From NCBI GenBank assembly GCA_030248195.1, contig JASAND010006839.1:62001-126000 (forward strand): DNA of 64,000 nucleotides, in the 5' to 3' direction. How positions within the stretch are numbered: the stretch's first letter is position 1; every line of letters starts with the position of its first letter. Shown here one piece after another: positions 46,041-55,698 of this stretch. Both the position numbers and the translations under genes were made by a program. The DNA comes from Trissonchulus latispiculum (taxonomy: Eukaryota; Nematoda; Enoplea; Enoplida; Ironidae). Under the pieces are notes generated by a model. It did not search any database. It was given only the letters and a program-made list of their open reading frames with translations, and had not been told where the DNA came from.

Positions 46041-46476
46041 CATAGGTGTACCACCTGTTTGGGTTGGGGGGGGGAGTAAAAAGTCTAAATCTGGCTTGGG
46101 GGGTCTAAAAAATCGGAAATTTTCGAAAAAAACTGTACCCAAATTTTTTTCAGCTAAAAATAGCCCTTTTTGGACATAAAATCTGCTATTTTCAACATAA
46201 ATCTACTCAAAAACTACTCGTATTGCGTTTTAGAGTTTATTTTTTAGTGTTTTTATCTATTTCCAGCCAATTTTTTCGGAAAATGTTTGAAGAATTCCAA
46301 AAAATTTTGCAAAAATTTGGCATTTTTTCTCTTGTTTGAACCCCATTTTAGGGGGGGAGGGCGGTCTGAGCTCGGCTTGGGGGGGAGTAGTCGAGGTCGG
46401 GTATGGGGGGTGGGGGTCTGGCCTTCTCGTGGGGGGAGGTCTCACAGGGGGCAAACTGTAGCCTGGTTCACCTATG
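46041..46476. mobile_element. CATAGGTG-family element nested in hAT, TSD TTATACTT
   Basis: It runs from CATAGGTGTACC (46041) to GGTTCACCTATG (46476) with an exact 8-bp duplication TTATACTT (46033-46040 and 46477-46484). It carries G7-G9 runs. This copy clearly shows both ends and helps define the family. Confidence 0.88.
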
Positions 46477-46892
46477 TTATACTTCCGTGCTGCTTTATTA
46501 TATATATACTTACTTAATTCTGCGACAGAACTTCTGTCTCTTAAAGTGTCTTCTATTTTGTTTCCTTTCCTATTTTGTAAGTATATAATTAATTGTATAT
46601 ACTCAACGCTTTCAGTTTATTTTATGACTACGTATATATATACCGGCTTATATATACATATATTTACAAATTTTATTTTACTTTCATAACGTATATATAT
46701 ATACAATATATAAATGGGCAATGCAAGATTGATAATTGGCAGCTTCTGAAAGTGTTTTAGAATAAATCGTGGAAGTGAAAAATTCTGAAAAGCATTCAAT
46801 TCCCGTTTTGGTTTTCCACTGATCGATTATACAACTCTAACTCATCTCATCTTAACTATTCTTTTTAAACATTTGAATTGCTGAATTTTCCA

Positions 46893-47157
46893 CGATTTCA
46901 AAAAATTCTTCAACTTCTGGGGGGCTGCGCCCCCCAGACCCCCCGTTTCGCACATTATCTTTGTTGCCCTTGTAGCTTGTCCTCTTTATTGCCACCATTC
47001 CTTGCATATACTTATACTATTTTACTGCAAGTTTTTCACTTCGTAAGTAATCTCCATTTTATTTGTTTAATCTTTTCAAAAGTTTGCATGACGGATTTTT
47101 TCCAATTTCAAAAAATTCTTCAACTTCTGGGGGGCGCCGCCCCCCAGATCCCCCGTG
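46893..47157. repeat. Two copies of a CTGGGGGGC/GCCCCCCAG hairpin motif
   Basis: TTTCAAAAAATTCTTCAACT followed by TCTGGGGGGC(tgc or gcc)GCCCCCCAGA and CCCCCG occurs at 46897-46947 and 47106-47156. A third copy lies at 16772-16823 inside another hAT-type element. A reverse-strand relative is at about 3480-3525. The conserved AT block plus hairpin looks like a terminal structure of another small mobile repeat. Confidence 0.7.
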
Positions 47158-47466
47158 TGCTTCTTGTGTCTATAAATTCTCCATGCTTTGCTTCACTCAC
47201 GGGATATAGTTGTTTTCCAATTGGCAAGTGAACTAACCTTTCCATACACTATATTTTCTTGTAAAAATATTTTGTTCCTGGAAAAAGCAAATTTCACCAC
47301 CACCCCCACCCCCCGGAAAAATTTGGTTACCCTCCAGAAAAATTTTTCAGCGGGCCCCCCTTTTCAAAATCCTGGATCCGCCACTGATCAGCTTTAGTAT
47401 TGTTGTTTCTGTAGAGTTCTCAGAGGCAGGCTGTTCTCGTCAATTTTTTCTCGACTGATTTCCACA

Positions 47467-47542
47467 ATGCGGAGTGCATCAGATGCTCACAAGGTTTGCC
47501 TCATCGTAATTGATGGATGGGGAATTTCCGCAGAGAAAGAAG
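47467..47542 (+). CDS. Putative first exon, cofactor-independent phosphoglycerate mutase
   Basis: The ATG at 47467 opens MRSASDAHKVCLIVIDGWGI followed by SAEKE-G. A hydrophobic strand, then I-D-G-W-G with the metal-binding Asp, then a short charged turn and Glu-Gly, matches the N-terminus of iPGM. That enzyme is a di-Mn alkaline-phosphatase-superfamily enzyme interconverting 3- and 2-phosphoglycerate in glycolysis. The frame closes soon after (TAA at 47566-47568) unless spliced. The sequence AG|GCAAGC at 47541-47548 is a good GC-type donor, leaving phase 1 (G|G for Gly). No later exon was found to 64000, so the intron would exceed 16 kb. A pseudogene fragment is the alternative. Confidence 0.6.
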
Positions 47543-47842
47543 GCAAGCTGATTCTGATTGATAATTAATATACATAGCATGTACGTATTATGTAGGGGCG
47601 CGATAGCGCCCCTACATAATATGGGTATAAAGGCGTCTGCGCGGCCCCCTGGAGACCGTGTTGGCCTGGTGCCAGCTAATTAGAGGTCCGGCGGTGGTAA
47701 AAAGGTTACCATCGTAAACAACTCGAGTAGTACTACAAGTACCACCATACTTTTGGTTCGAATTCGAAACTTCAAATTTTTGCACTAGGCGATAGTTACC
47801 GTGCGTTTGTTTTTTTTTCTCGGTGAATAACGCTTATTGGAA

Positions 47843-48030
47843 TGAAAAGACCTATCTATTTGACAATAAACACGACTTTCTATTAAACTGGACTTCAGAC
47901 AACAGACAACAGAAAAAAAGGGTAACAGAAATATATAGCAATCTTCTGACAAAAATGCAAATTAGTTTCTTTGCGTAAACAGATAGGCAAGCAGGAACAA
48001 AGTTAGTTCGTATTCAAATTAGTCTTCACA
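47843..48030 (-). repeat. 3' LTR (188 bp)
   Basis: It reads TG...CA on the plus strand. It matches the 185-bp LTR at 61577-61761, with no base substitutions by eye. The only differences are a 4-bp tata insertion in this copy and one A fewer in an A run. The NADAR-SGNH stop codon lies at 48026-48028, just inside this LTR. Confidence 0.95.
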
Positions 48031-49291
48031 CGCCCCCTCTTCGAGACGAACGGCCCCCGGACGGACCACGGCGACCAGACTGACCCATATGAGGATCAAA
48101 CCGACCATACTTGGAAATGATGGAACGCCAATCCACCTTTCCATTACCATTGGGGTACAAACGGCCAGAAAGCGTGACTTCCAGGGGACGGAGTTCAGGG
48201 AAAATAGAACACCACAACCGCCATGTTTCCCGGAACCCGGCATGGTTGAGATGAAGGCGGCGGCGATCGAGGACACGGCCGATGGGACCTCCGGAAGTAG
48301 ATAAAGCACCTGAATAGTCGGCCGGATCACACACGTGGACACGAGGTGAATCCAAAGAAGACACCTTTGACTTGATGAGGGCGCAGAATTCAGGCACGTT
48401 CGGGATGCCAGGAACAGGGAAGGGTAAGCTGACCAGGACGGAGGGATAAGAGGGACTTTCCAGCAAGACATGGATGCAGGTTTCCAGAAACTCCCAGGAA
48501 CGATGCCACATGGAAGGCTCCCGCTGGACCACGTTGATGCCACAATTGAATACGACGAAACGATAGGACTGGGGGCGATATCCATGATAAACGCAAGAAG
48601 CGACCAAATCATGGAATAAACCACCAGGGACTGGAAGGACGTCGCCACCCTCTACCGCAGCAACTTGACGGCATTGACTGTCAGAGACAATCAACACGGT
48701 CTTCGAATAGGAAGGGCCTGAACCAACGGATGGGCAGATAACCTGGCGACACAGTAAAGACTCAATATCCCAGCGGACCGAAAACCGGCCCGTGGAACAC
48801 TGTTCAGCAACCTTCATGAGAAGCTCCCCGTAAAGGTTAAACCCAGGGTATTCACCCGGCTGGCGACGTGCCAGTGCGTTAGAACGGAGACCAGCTGACC
48901 AAACGTAGTCATTAGAACCCGTAGGTACAGCAAGAAAGGTTCGCTGCCCCAAGGAAATCGGTTCCCAGATTTCATGAAGGAGTTGTTCGAAAACTGGATC
49001 ATGAGTGGCAAAGTAGACGAGAATAGCATGGTACACATCGGGAGAATGGAAAACCCATTCTGCCGACAGCGTAAGGCCAAGTTGCAAAGCAACGGATTTA
49101 CAATTATCCAGATTGGATAGAACACGCGGATCGGTTAGGAAGGCCTCACCCAACAGGAATTGTTGGTGCTGAAGAAAAGCTATATACCAGAAGGCCATAT
49201 CCACACACTCTACATGACGATCTCGAAGTAGAATGCAGCGAGGATAGGATTTGGACAGAGGGTGATCCGGACCAATTGTGATCTGTCGAGC
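48026..49291 (-). CDS. NADAR-like plus SGNH-hydrolase-like protein in the env position
   Basis: 421 codons from the acceptor at 49291 to TGA at 48026. Counting from TTG at 49300, residues 9-165 resemble the NADAR (YbiA-like) fold: HPLSKSYP, an ECVDMAFWYIAF helix where YbiA-type proteins have SEHYFQA, VYHAILVYFATH, TGSNDYVWSAGL and GFNLYGELLMKV. NADAR enzymes remove ADP-ribose-type modifications or act on NAD-related ribose linkages. The usual Glu-His is Asp-Met here, so activity is uncertain. Residues 200-365 look like an SGNH hydrolase: VLIVSDSQ, FVVFNCGIN, and RRLHLNHAGF near the C-terminus, although the Asp of the usual DxxH is displaced. A basic Arg-Gly tail overlaps the polypurine tract. 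No signal peptide or membrane segment is seen, so it is not an envelope protein. Confidence 0.7.
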   Translation of the reverse strand, partial: ARQITIGPDHPLSKSYPRCILLRDRHVECVDMAFWYIAFLQHQQFLLGEAFLTDPRVLSNLDNCKSVALQLGLTLSAEWVFHSPDVYHAILVYFATHDPVFEQLLHEIWEPISLGQRTFLAVPTGSNDYVWSAGLRSNALARRQPGEYPGFNLYGELLMKVAEQCSTGRFSVRWDIESLLCRQVICPSVGSGPSYSKTVLIVSDSQCRQVAAVEGGDVLPVPGGLFHDLVASCVYHGYRPQSYRFVVFNCGINVVQREPSMWHRSWEFLETCIHVLLESPSYPSVLVSLPFPVPGIPNVPEFCALIKSKVSSLDSPRVHVCDPADYSGALSTSGGPIGRVLDRRRLHLNHAGFRETWRLWCSIFPELRPLEVTLSGRLYPNGNGKVDWRSIISKYGRFDPHMGQSGRRGPSGGRSSRRGGV

Positions 49292-49328
49292 CTGAAACAA
49301 ACAACAAACAAAAAAACGTTATGCTAAA

Positions 49329-49987
49329 CTACAAAAACTGTGGTTCAGCACGTTTACGAGGGCGCAGATTATATTGATAGGTGGATCTAACGGGTGATGG
49401 TTGTTTGTCTGCACCGGTAGTAGGAAGAGAAAGAGCTGAAGTAGTCGAGAAGCAGTTGGAAGAAAAACTCCACCAACTAACGTTTTCATAGCAGGGCTTT
49501 AAGAGGTCATGGGAAACATATTGTTCCGCCATCCCATCAGCCAAAGATACTACTTTATAGTTTTGGCGAACGGGATCTTTGCCAACAACGCAAAAAGGAC
49601 CTTTCCACTTATGAGTAAGTTTACCTTTGACTTTGGAAGCGACTACAGGTGAGTAGACAAACACCTTGGAACCTAGGGAATACTCTCTCTCACTAAGCTT
49701 AGCATCATGGTGCTTTCGTTGAGTTGCTTGAGCATTGCAAACATTACGCTTGCCGGATTGGCGAGCAAAATAAGCATGAGCCATAGCATGAGAAGCATAA
49801 TCATCAGGATCAAGAAAACGTTGTTGAGGACATTCCTGCCCCAAACGGAAAGGAAACGTAGGTTGGCGAGCGTATACTAATTCAAAAGGACTGAATTTAG
49901 TACTCTCTTGCGTAGCTGTGTTATAGGCAAACACAACATGAGGTAAATACTTATCCCAATTGCGATGACCAGTGTCCACGTACATTT
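49329..49987 (-). pseudogene. Gypsy integrase, C-terminal part
   Basis: The segment continues the integrase after the CR1-type insertion: NWDKYLPHVVFAYNTATQES, SPFELVYARQP, then a GPY/F-like module (KLTHKWKGPFCVVGK to YVSHDLLKPCY) and a basic tail (YQYNLRPRKRAEP). These are the end of the catalytic core and the DNA-binding C-terminus of Ty3/gypsy integrases. A stop lies at 49329. The NADAR-SGNH acceptor lies 36 bases further on. Confidence 0.9.
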
Positions 49988-50602
49988 AGTAGAAAACGTT
50001 CAAAGGCGGTTTTCAAAGCGGATTCCGGGTTTGCGCAATAAAACGTATTCTGAGCGTTTGGCAATTTTGGGATTAGAAAGTTTGGAATTGCGTAGGATCA
50101 AAGCAGATCTCAATCAGTGCTTTCGCATAGTGAAAAATCTCGACAACATAGATTTTTCTGACTATTTTGCCTACCGTCAGGATGTGGGATTAAGGGGACA
50201 TAATTTAATGTTAGATTCTGTACACTGCCGAAGAAATGAGAAATTAAATTTTTTCAGTAGCAGAGTAGTTAAATTGTGGAATAACCTCCCCCTTGAAGTT
50301 GTCAAGGTTGATTCACTTGAGGCTTTTAAATCTAAACTGAAGGATATAGATTTGTCGATTTATACAAAGATCTTTTAGCATTTCTGTGGCTATTTATATA
50401 CTGCACATGTTTATACTGTTTTCACGTAGTTTGTGGATGTAGATATTAGTCTGAACTAGGTTTTATCTGATTGTTTTATATTGTTGTATGTACGGATGCA
50501 TGTAAGTAGCTGTGTATACAGTTCTTTGTATTCCTTTTCAGTAAATGTTTTACTGCGTGACCATAATCTTTACTGAATAAACCAATTGTTTGTTTGTTTG
50601 TT
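49988..50602 (+). mobile_element. CR1-like LINE 3' fragment inserted in integrase
   Basis: A 5'-truncated copy in plus orientation encodes the last about 130 residues of the CR1-like ORF2 (VENVQRRFSKRIPGLRNK to the stop at 50376-50378). The shared 3' UTR and (TTTG)n tail follow at about 50586-50602. ATTT flanks both sides (49984-49987 and 50603-50606). It splits the integrase core between the catalytic Glu region and the following helix. Confidence 0.9.
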
Positions 50603-51523
50603 ATTTTGAGCATTTGGGCTACCGTATGGTTGAAGCGCTCGACAAGCCCTTGAGATGCCGGGTGGTAGGCTGTCGACGGCTCTTGAGAACAACCTATAAG
50701 TTCCAGTACATGGCCCATTAACTTCGATAGAAAGGAAGTACCTCTGTCATGACGAAGAACCTGAGGAGCGCCATGACGTAGCACTATATGCTCAACAAAA
50801 ATCTTGGCAATTGTCAAAGATTTTTGATCAGGAAGAGCAAATGCTTCGACGTACTTAGTAAAATCATCCACAAAAACCAAGATATAGTTATTACCAGTGT
50901 CAGTCAAGGGGAAACTAACTATGTCAACCACCAAGGAATAGAAAGGATAATGAACAGCGATGGGTTTCAGGTGACTTCTGGGACTGGCAGGAGGGTCCTT
51001 ACCAGTTTGACAGAGATGGCAAGACCGGCAAAAGTCAAACACTTGCTGTCGCATTTTAGGCCAAAAGAACCTAGTCTTTATCTTATCATAAGTACGTTTA
51101 AAGCCCAAATGACCGGAGAAGGGACTCGAATGTAGCTCGTGGAGCAATCCCAAGACCTGGGTCTGCGGAATGGCAATCCGGGAGATTCCATCCCCGCAAC
51201 GAACTAAGAGCCCATTTTCAAAATGAAACGAATCGGCGACCGTTAGGATAGAAGTTTGAAGCTGAGGGTCAGCTGGTAAGGTGCCGTCTAAGAGAAACTT
51301 ACAGATAGGTCCAAAGTAAGGGTCAACTTTTTGGTCTACAAGAAAAGAAGGGTCAGTAGAAGTGCGGACATGAGTGATCTTCGAAACGGCATCTACTTCG
51401 GTTGAGAGGTCGTCCACTAGGCTAACCTGAACAGCTCTATCCACTCGAGTGCTTTCTTCTGCTAGTCGGGACATATATATAATCTGCATTAACGTGCTTA
51501 GTTCCGACTCGGTAGCGCACGTT
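50603..51523 (-). pseudogene. Gypsy integrase, N-terminal zinc finger and catalytic core
   Basis: The HHCC finger (LHSSPFSGHLG ... CRSCHLCQ) is followed by the retroviral-type core. The catalytic triad is visible: Asp in VVDIVSF, Asp in RHDRGTSF, then 35 residues to Glu in GLVERFN, the D,D-35-E spacing. Integrase inserts the cDNA. The reading is broken twice: by a frame slip in a (TA) run (51473-51482) in the RNase H-integrase linker, and by the CR1-type insertion at 50602. Confidence 0.92.
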
Positions 51524-51714
51524 TGCATGTTCAGCTTGGTTTTAACCCATTTGATTCAGAGCCATATATAATATAAATCAAGTATATTCTTATGCTTGGG
51601 GAGCTGACGTGATGATTGAATTATGCTCAGTGAAACGCCTTGTAATTTCCAGTATTTGTTTTATTATGTAAGTGGACTAAGACAAATAATATGAGTCAAA
51701 ACGCCCCAATGACA

Positions 51715-52080
51715 GCCTTCTCAGAGGCGCTGCGCAGAGGCTGCGCAGATCCTGCGCAAATTTTGTGAGCAAAAGAAAGTCCGTGTCGAGTTTAGTATAA
51801 TTGGAAAATTTCATCCCCCTAACACTTACCGTTAAAAAGTTGCACCCGCCGGCAGTTATATATGCCGGCGATGTTTTTTTTCCGGTGTCTCCGTTTTACC
51901 CTCGTATGTCACCATTTTGTAGCCTCTTTCACAGAATGTAGCGAAGTTCAGACACCTATTGCGGTATATCATCAATATATATAGGTTACTGACTTTCGAT
52001 ATATGTGGTCGCCGCCGCACCACAGTGCGCCGCAGCGCCACAGTGGCGCCACAAAGTCGGCTCAAAACGTCGAAATGGCC
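51715..52080. repeat. Fragment related to element E
   Basis: The text ctgcgcagatcctgcgcaaa, gtgtcgagtttagta, cacttaccgttaaaaagttg and ggcgatgtttttttt parallels 35590-35770. The gcgccgcagcgccacagtgg part parallels 35900-35935. It is diverged and lacks clear borders. Confidence 0.65.
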
Positions 52081-52181
52081 AAAAGTATGCCTGGGATTAG
52101 CTTCTTTCCAGCTCTTTGTGCAAATTGCAATGCTGCAAATTGCAATTGCAATTCCAGCTCTTCTATATATGTATATATCGA

Positions 52182-53002
52182 TAGTGTTGTCATGTTAGCG
52201 AAAAATCCGGGCCGGGCCGTTCCTTGTCATCCGGGCCGGGCCCGGCCCGAAGCCCGAGCCCGAAACAGGCCCGAGGCCCGGCCCGGATTTCGGGCCCGAA
52301 ACAGGCCCGGGGCCGGCCTGGATGTCGGGCCCGAAACGGGCCCGAATGGTCAAACTTAGTACAAATACTTTTGATGTAGTTTTTGCAGATAATAAACACA
52401 AATGATAGGAAATCAGTGTGAAAATAACATATGCAAAAATAATACATCGGCTTTACAAGCAATGCCTCTCCATCTGAAATAAAACTATTGTTCATTCTTG
52501 TATGTAACCTCTTCTGTTTGTTTCTTCGATTTTTATAAACGTCGCATGAATAAACGAATAGGTATAATAAACTAATGCGTCACTCACCACCCTCACATGT
52601 CATTGAAAGCATTTGAATGAAACCTATTTTGATAATTCGAGAACGGTGTCGAGCTCATGCAAAGTATATAAAAGTCCCAAAAGCAATGGTATATATATAC
52701 TAGTTTTTATTCAATACTTGATATATTATACAAAGTCGGTACTGAATGTATAAATATTTTTCAATTCGGTTGAAGTGGGAAGTTTATAGTTTCCAGGATT
52801 CTCAGCAAAATTTGGTGTTTTTCTGTTCACTTATAGCAATTTTTCCTTTGGCCCGGAAACGGCCCGGGAAAAATTCGGGCCTGTTTCGGGCCGGGCCCGA
52901 AAAAAATCCGGGCCGGGCCCAGGCCGGGGCGGTCCGATCAAATCTTGATCCGGGCCGGGCTCGGACCAGGCCCGAGCCCGAAACAGGCCCGGATGACAAC
53001 AC
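52182..53002. mobile_element. GGGCCCG-rich inverted-repeat element
   Basis: The ends AGTGTTGTCAT (52183) and ATGACAACACT (53002) are inverted. Subterminal blocks 52207-52350 and 52850-52998 are dense in gggcccg/cgggccc and cgaaacaggcccg. The flanks are tatatatgtatatatcgat and atatatgtatcgat, suggestive of a target duplication with AT slippage, but not exact. The interior is AT-rich and non-coding. Confidence 0.65.
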
Positions 53003-53492
53003 TATATATGTATCGATAGCCCACAGTCAGGACATGTCACATGCACAATATGGGTTGCCTAGGGTTTTCCCTTAGTAAATAGCAGCCGAAATTCGAACTT
53101 CGGTCATGAACGTTTTTGAGGTCACTTTTGGGTACCCTCACTTAACGGTCTGCCCTGAACGCATGGAGAGGGCCTAAGGGCTCAAACTCACAGGCTGTAA
53201 TGTCGAGATGTGTGGCTATCAACATGCAAGAATTTGGGTCTCTGCGACTTTCCTGTGAGTCAGGGCGGGGTGATTTTTTTTGTTAAAATTTCGGGTGATT
53301 TTGTTAAGCTTGCTATACTGTACTTACAGAATCAAACTCAGAAACCAATCTGGTACTGTAGGGTATACTTCTAGACTTGCTCTTTCTAATGGGCTATACT
53401 AGGCAGCTGTAGCTGTTATGGTTGGGGAGTAGGCGACCATGTTTTCCCCCCTCTTTTCCGGCATGTTTTCCCCCACCTGACTATAATTAAAT

Positions 53493-53870
53493 TAGGGTTT
53501 TTTATTTCGCTGCCGATCTTTGGGTCAAATGGCCTCAACGACTAAAATTTTTTAGGCCATCTTCCAAAGAACTTAGGCCATCTAATTTTCTATTTTTAGG
53601 TTTGTGCGCATTGTTCGCATTATTGTGAATGGTTTATATTACGTAGTAAGTACAAACGGAGAACGTAACTAGCTGGAACAGTCCAGAAATTGTTATGAAG
53701 CACAAATTAGATATACGTATATACCAATATTTTCACTTACAGATCAATGAAATGTGACTGAGTTTTTGTTGTAAAATGTAGGCCAGCTGGCCGCAACGGT
53801 CACAATTGTTTAGGCTATGTGCTCTACAATTTAGGCCATGGCCTTAGCTCCGTATGGCCTAAATTAAAAC
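53493..53870 (-). mobile_element. Second GGCCAT-rich miniature element
   Basis: This is a reverse-orientation relative of 18185-18560. It shares gggttttttatttcgctgcc, aatggcctcaacg, aggccatctaattttc and the gtgcgcattgttcgcattattg block. It is nested in the 51538-55707 insertion. Confidence 0.65.
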
Positions 53871-55698
53871 CTTAAATCAAATGTCAGTTTTAGCTTAAAT
53901 TTAATCGTTTTAATTGTTTATATAAATCGCATGGACGAAGTTTATTGCTGTTTATTTAGTAATTAAATTAATTTAGTACGGAGTTTTTAAAAATATTGAA
54001 AAAATTTCATTTAAAATTAAAAAATCCAGATGAAGCTAGCCAAAAAAGAGAAATTTCGTTTATATATATACGTACGTAATCCAACTAGGACAAATTGTTT
54101 AATTCAACTTTCTTTGAAACGTGTGGAAAATACTTTTTGGCTTATGTTTAATGGATGAAAATTATATACGTATATATATATATATATTGCAACAATGCAG
54201 AAAACATTTATATACATTTTACTCAGAAAACTCCAATAACAAAGTAATTATAATTATATTATACGTATATATATGCTAAGGTAACCCATGGGCAAAATTT
54301 AAAAGCCGATGTTCTCAACAAGTCCAGCTTTCTAGCTGATGTTACTTATGTTCATAGCACGGTTTTTTGCGTACAATACTGCGTATTTACGCAGTCGAGC
54401 TTAAAAATACGCAGTCAAAAACAAAAATACGCACCAAAATACGCAGCCGAAATATTCGGCAGCAAGAATTTCCAGAGTGCTCTAAATTAATTTCTTGAGA
54501 CAATTCAACGTAGTTTCCTGGTGAGGGGTCAATGCGTTTCGGCGCATTGATCTGGCGGCGAGCTTCCGCCACCAGGAGGGTCTTGCTTATGCGAATGCAA
54601 GGACGCCATATTGATATCGGGCAATATGGTATCCGGCCAATGAAGAGAAACTGAGGCTGGGCCCTGACAGCGGCTCCTTACGCCTGTAGCCAGGGGTCTC
54701 AATGAGGTCTCTGGCTACTTACGGTGTAGGCCCCACTATGTACTGAAGCCCACCAGTACATAGTGTTATCCCGGTAAGACAGGCTTCGGTGATTGTGGTC
54801 CCTGATAATCACTGAACCTCTCTTACGTTCCCGATCCCCAACTCTCCCCCTCACTCTGGGCTAAAATTATCTATATAATGGGAGGAGGGGAACCAAAGTT
54901 CCGTGCCAGAGTCACGAATCAATCAAAATATGGGAGGGTCCTGTGCCTGTCCCCAAACGCTATTGGGCTCTTATACCCATCGGACAAACGACCCCAGCTC
55001 CCGGGGGGATTTTCTTAGGCTTGTAGGAAAATTTTGAGCTTTCAGCTCGAATTGTGTGCTTTACTCGTGGGGGTGTAATTATGGCTCCACTCTGCAAAAT
55101 TCAAAATTCTCCCGTCCCTCCTGTGCATATTCCAGATATATAGGAGCAGATAGGGCATATCACTGCTGACGAAGATTACAGACCGGAAAAGAACCAGTGG
55201 AGAACTAGTTGATAGCCTGATACCACGCCTTTTCTATGGTAAAAGGCACCGGACAGACCTTGGGTTACCCATCATATTTGCTTACACTACCACAGGAAAC
55301 AGGAAATAGGTAAAACCCGACCAGTCAGCAGGGACAGGATGCCAGACCCTGCTGACAACAACATCACTTGCTTCAGGTATGCCAACCCGCTATCTGGTGA
55401 CACCTTCGAGGATGAGTAAGGACGGTCGGAGGTCGACCAGGACAGGTCAGTACCGCCTCAGTGAGGTGACCGCACCGGTACACTTCACTAGGTGCCAATG
55501 TTTAGCCTTCTGTGCTGACTTCAATGGTTTGTCCAGCTTGCCGGCACATAAAAGTGTGGGGGTGACTCTCTGGTATAAAGCTTCCTACATCCAATGTGGA
55601 TAACCCCGACGCAGTCGGAGTTATTCACCTTGGTTGTCTCTATGGAGAGGCCTCGCGACAGCTCACCAGCTAGCGGGCGGGAAGTGAATTCTACCTAC

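Larger units (their letters stand above)
45841..47386. mobile_element. hAT-type element, TSD ATCAGCTT
   Basis: The terminal inverted repeats CAGTGGCGGATCCAGG (45841) and CCTGGATCCGCCACTG (47386) are exact over 16 bp. They are flanked by an exact 8-bp duplication, ATCAGCTT (45833-45840 and 47387-47394). It contains a nested CATAGGTG element (46041-46476) and two copies of a CTTCTGGGGGGC hairpin motif. No transposase was found, so it is non-autonomous at 1.5 kb. It ends about 80 bp upstream of the putative phosphoglycerate mutase start codon. Confidence 0.9.

Noticed and set aside
48026..49291. Retroviral envelope protein in the env position
   Set aside because: No signal peptide, transmembrane segment or fusion-type region is visible, and conserved blocks point to NADAR and SGNH folds instead.
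54590..54800. tRNA-like or snRNA-like gene in the less AT-rich stretch
   Set aside because: I could not form a cloverleaf or find A/B boxes or conserved RNA motifs; it is more likely part of the LINE-type insertion.
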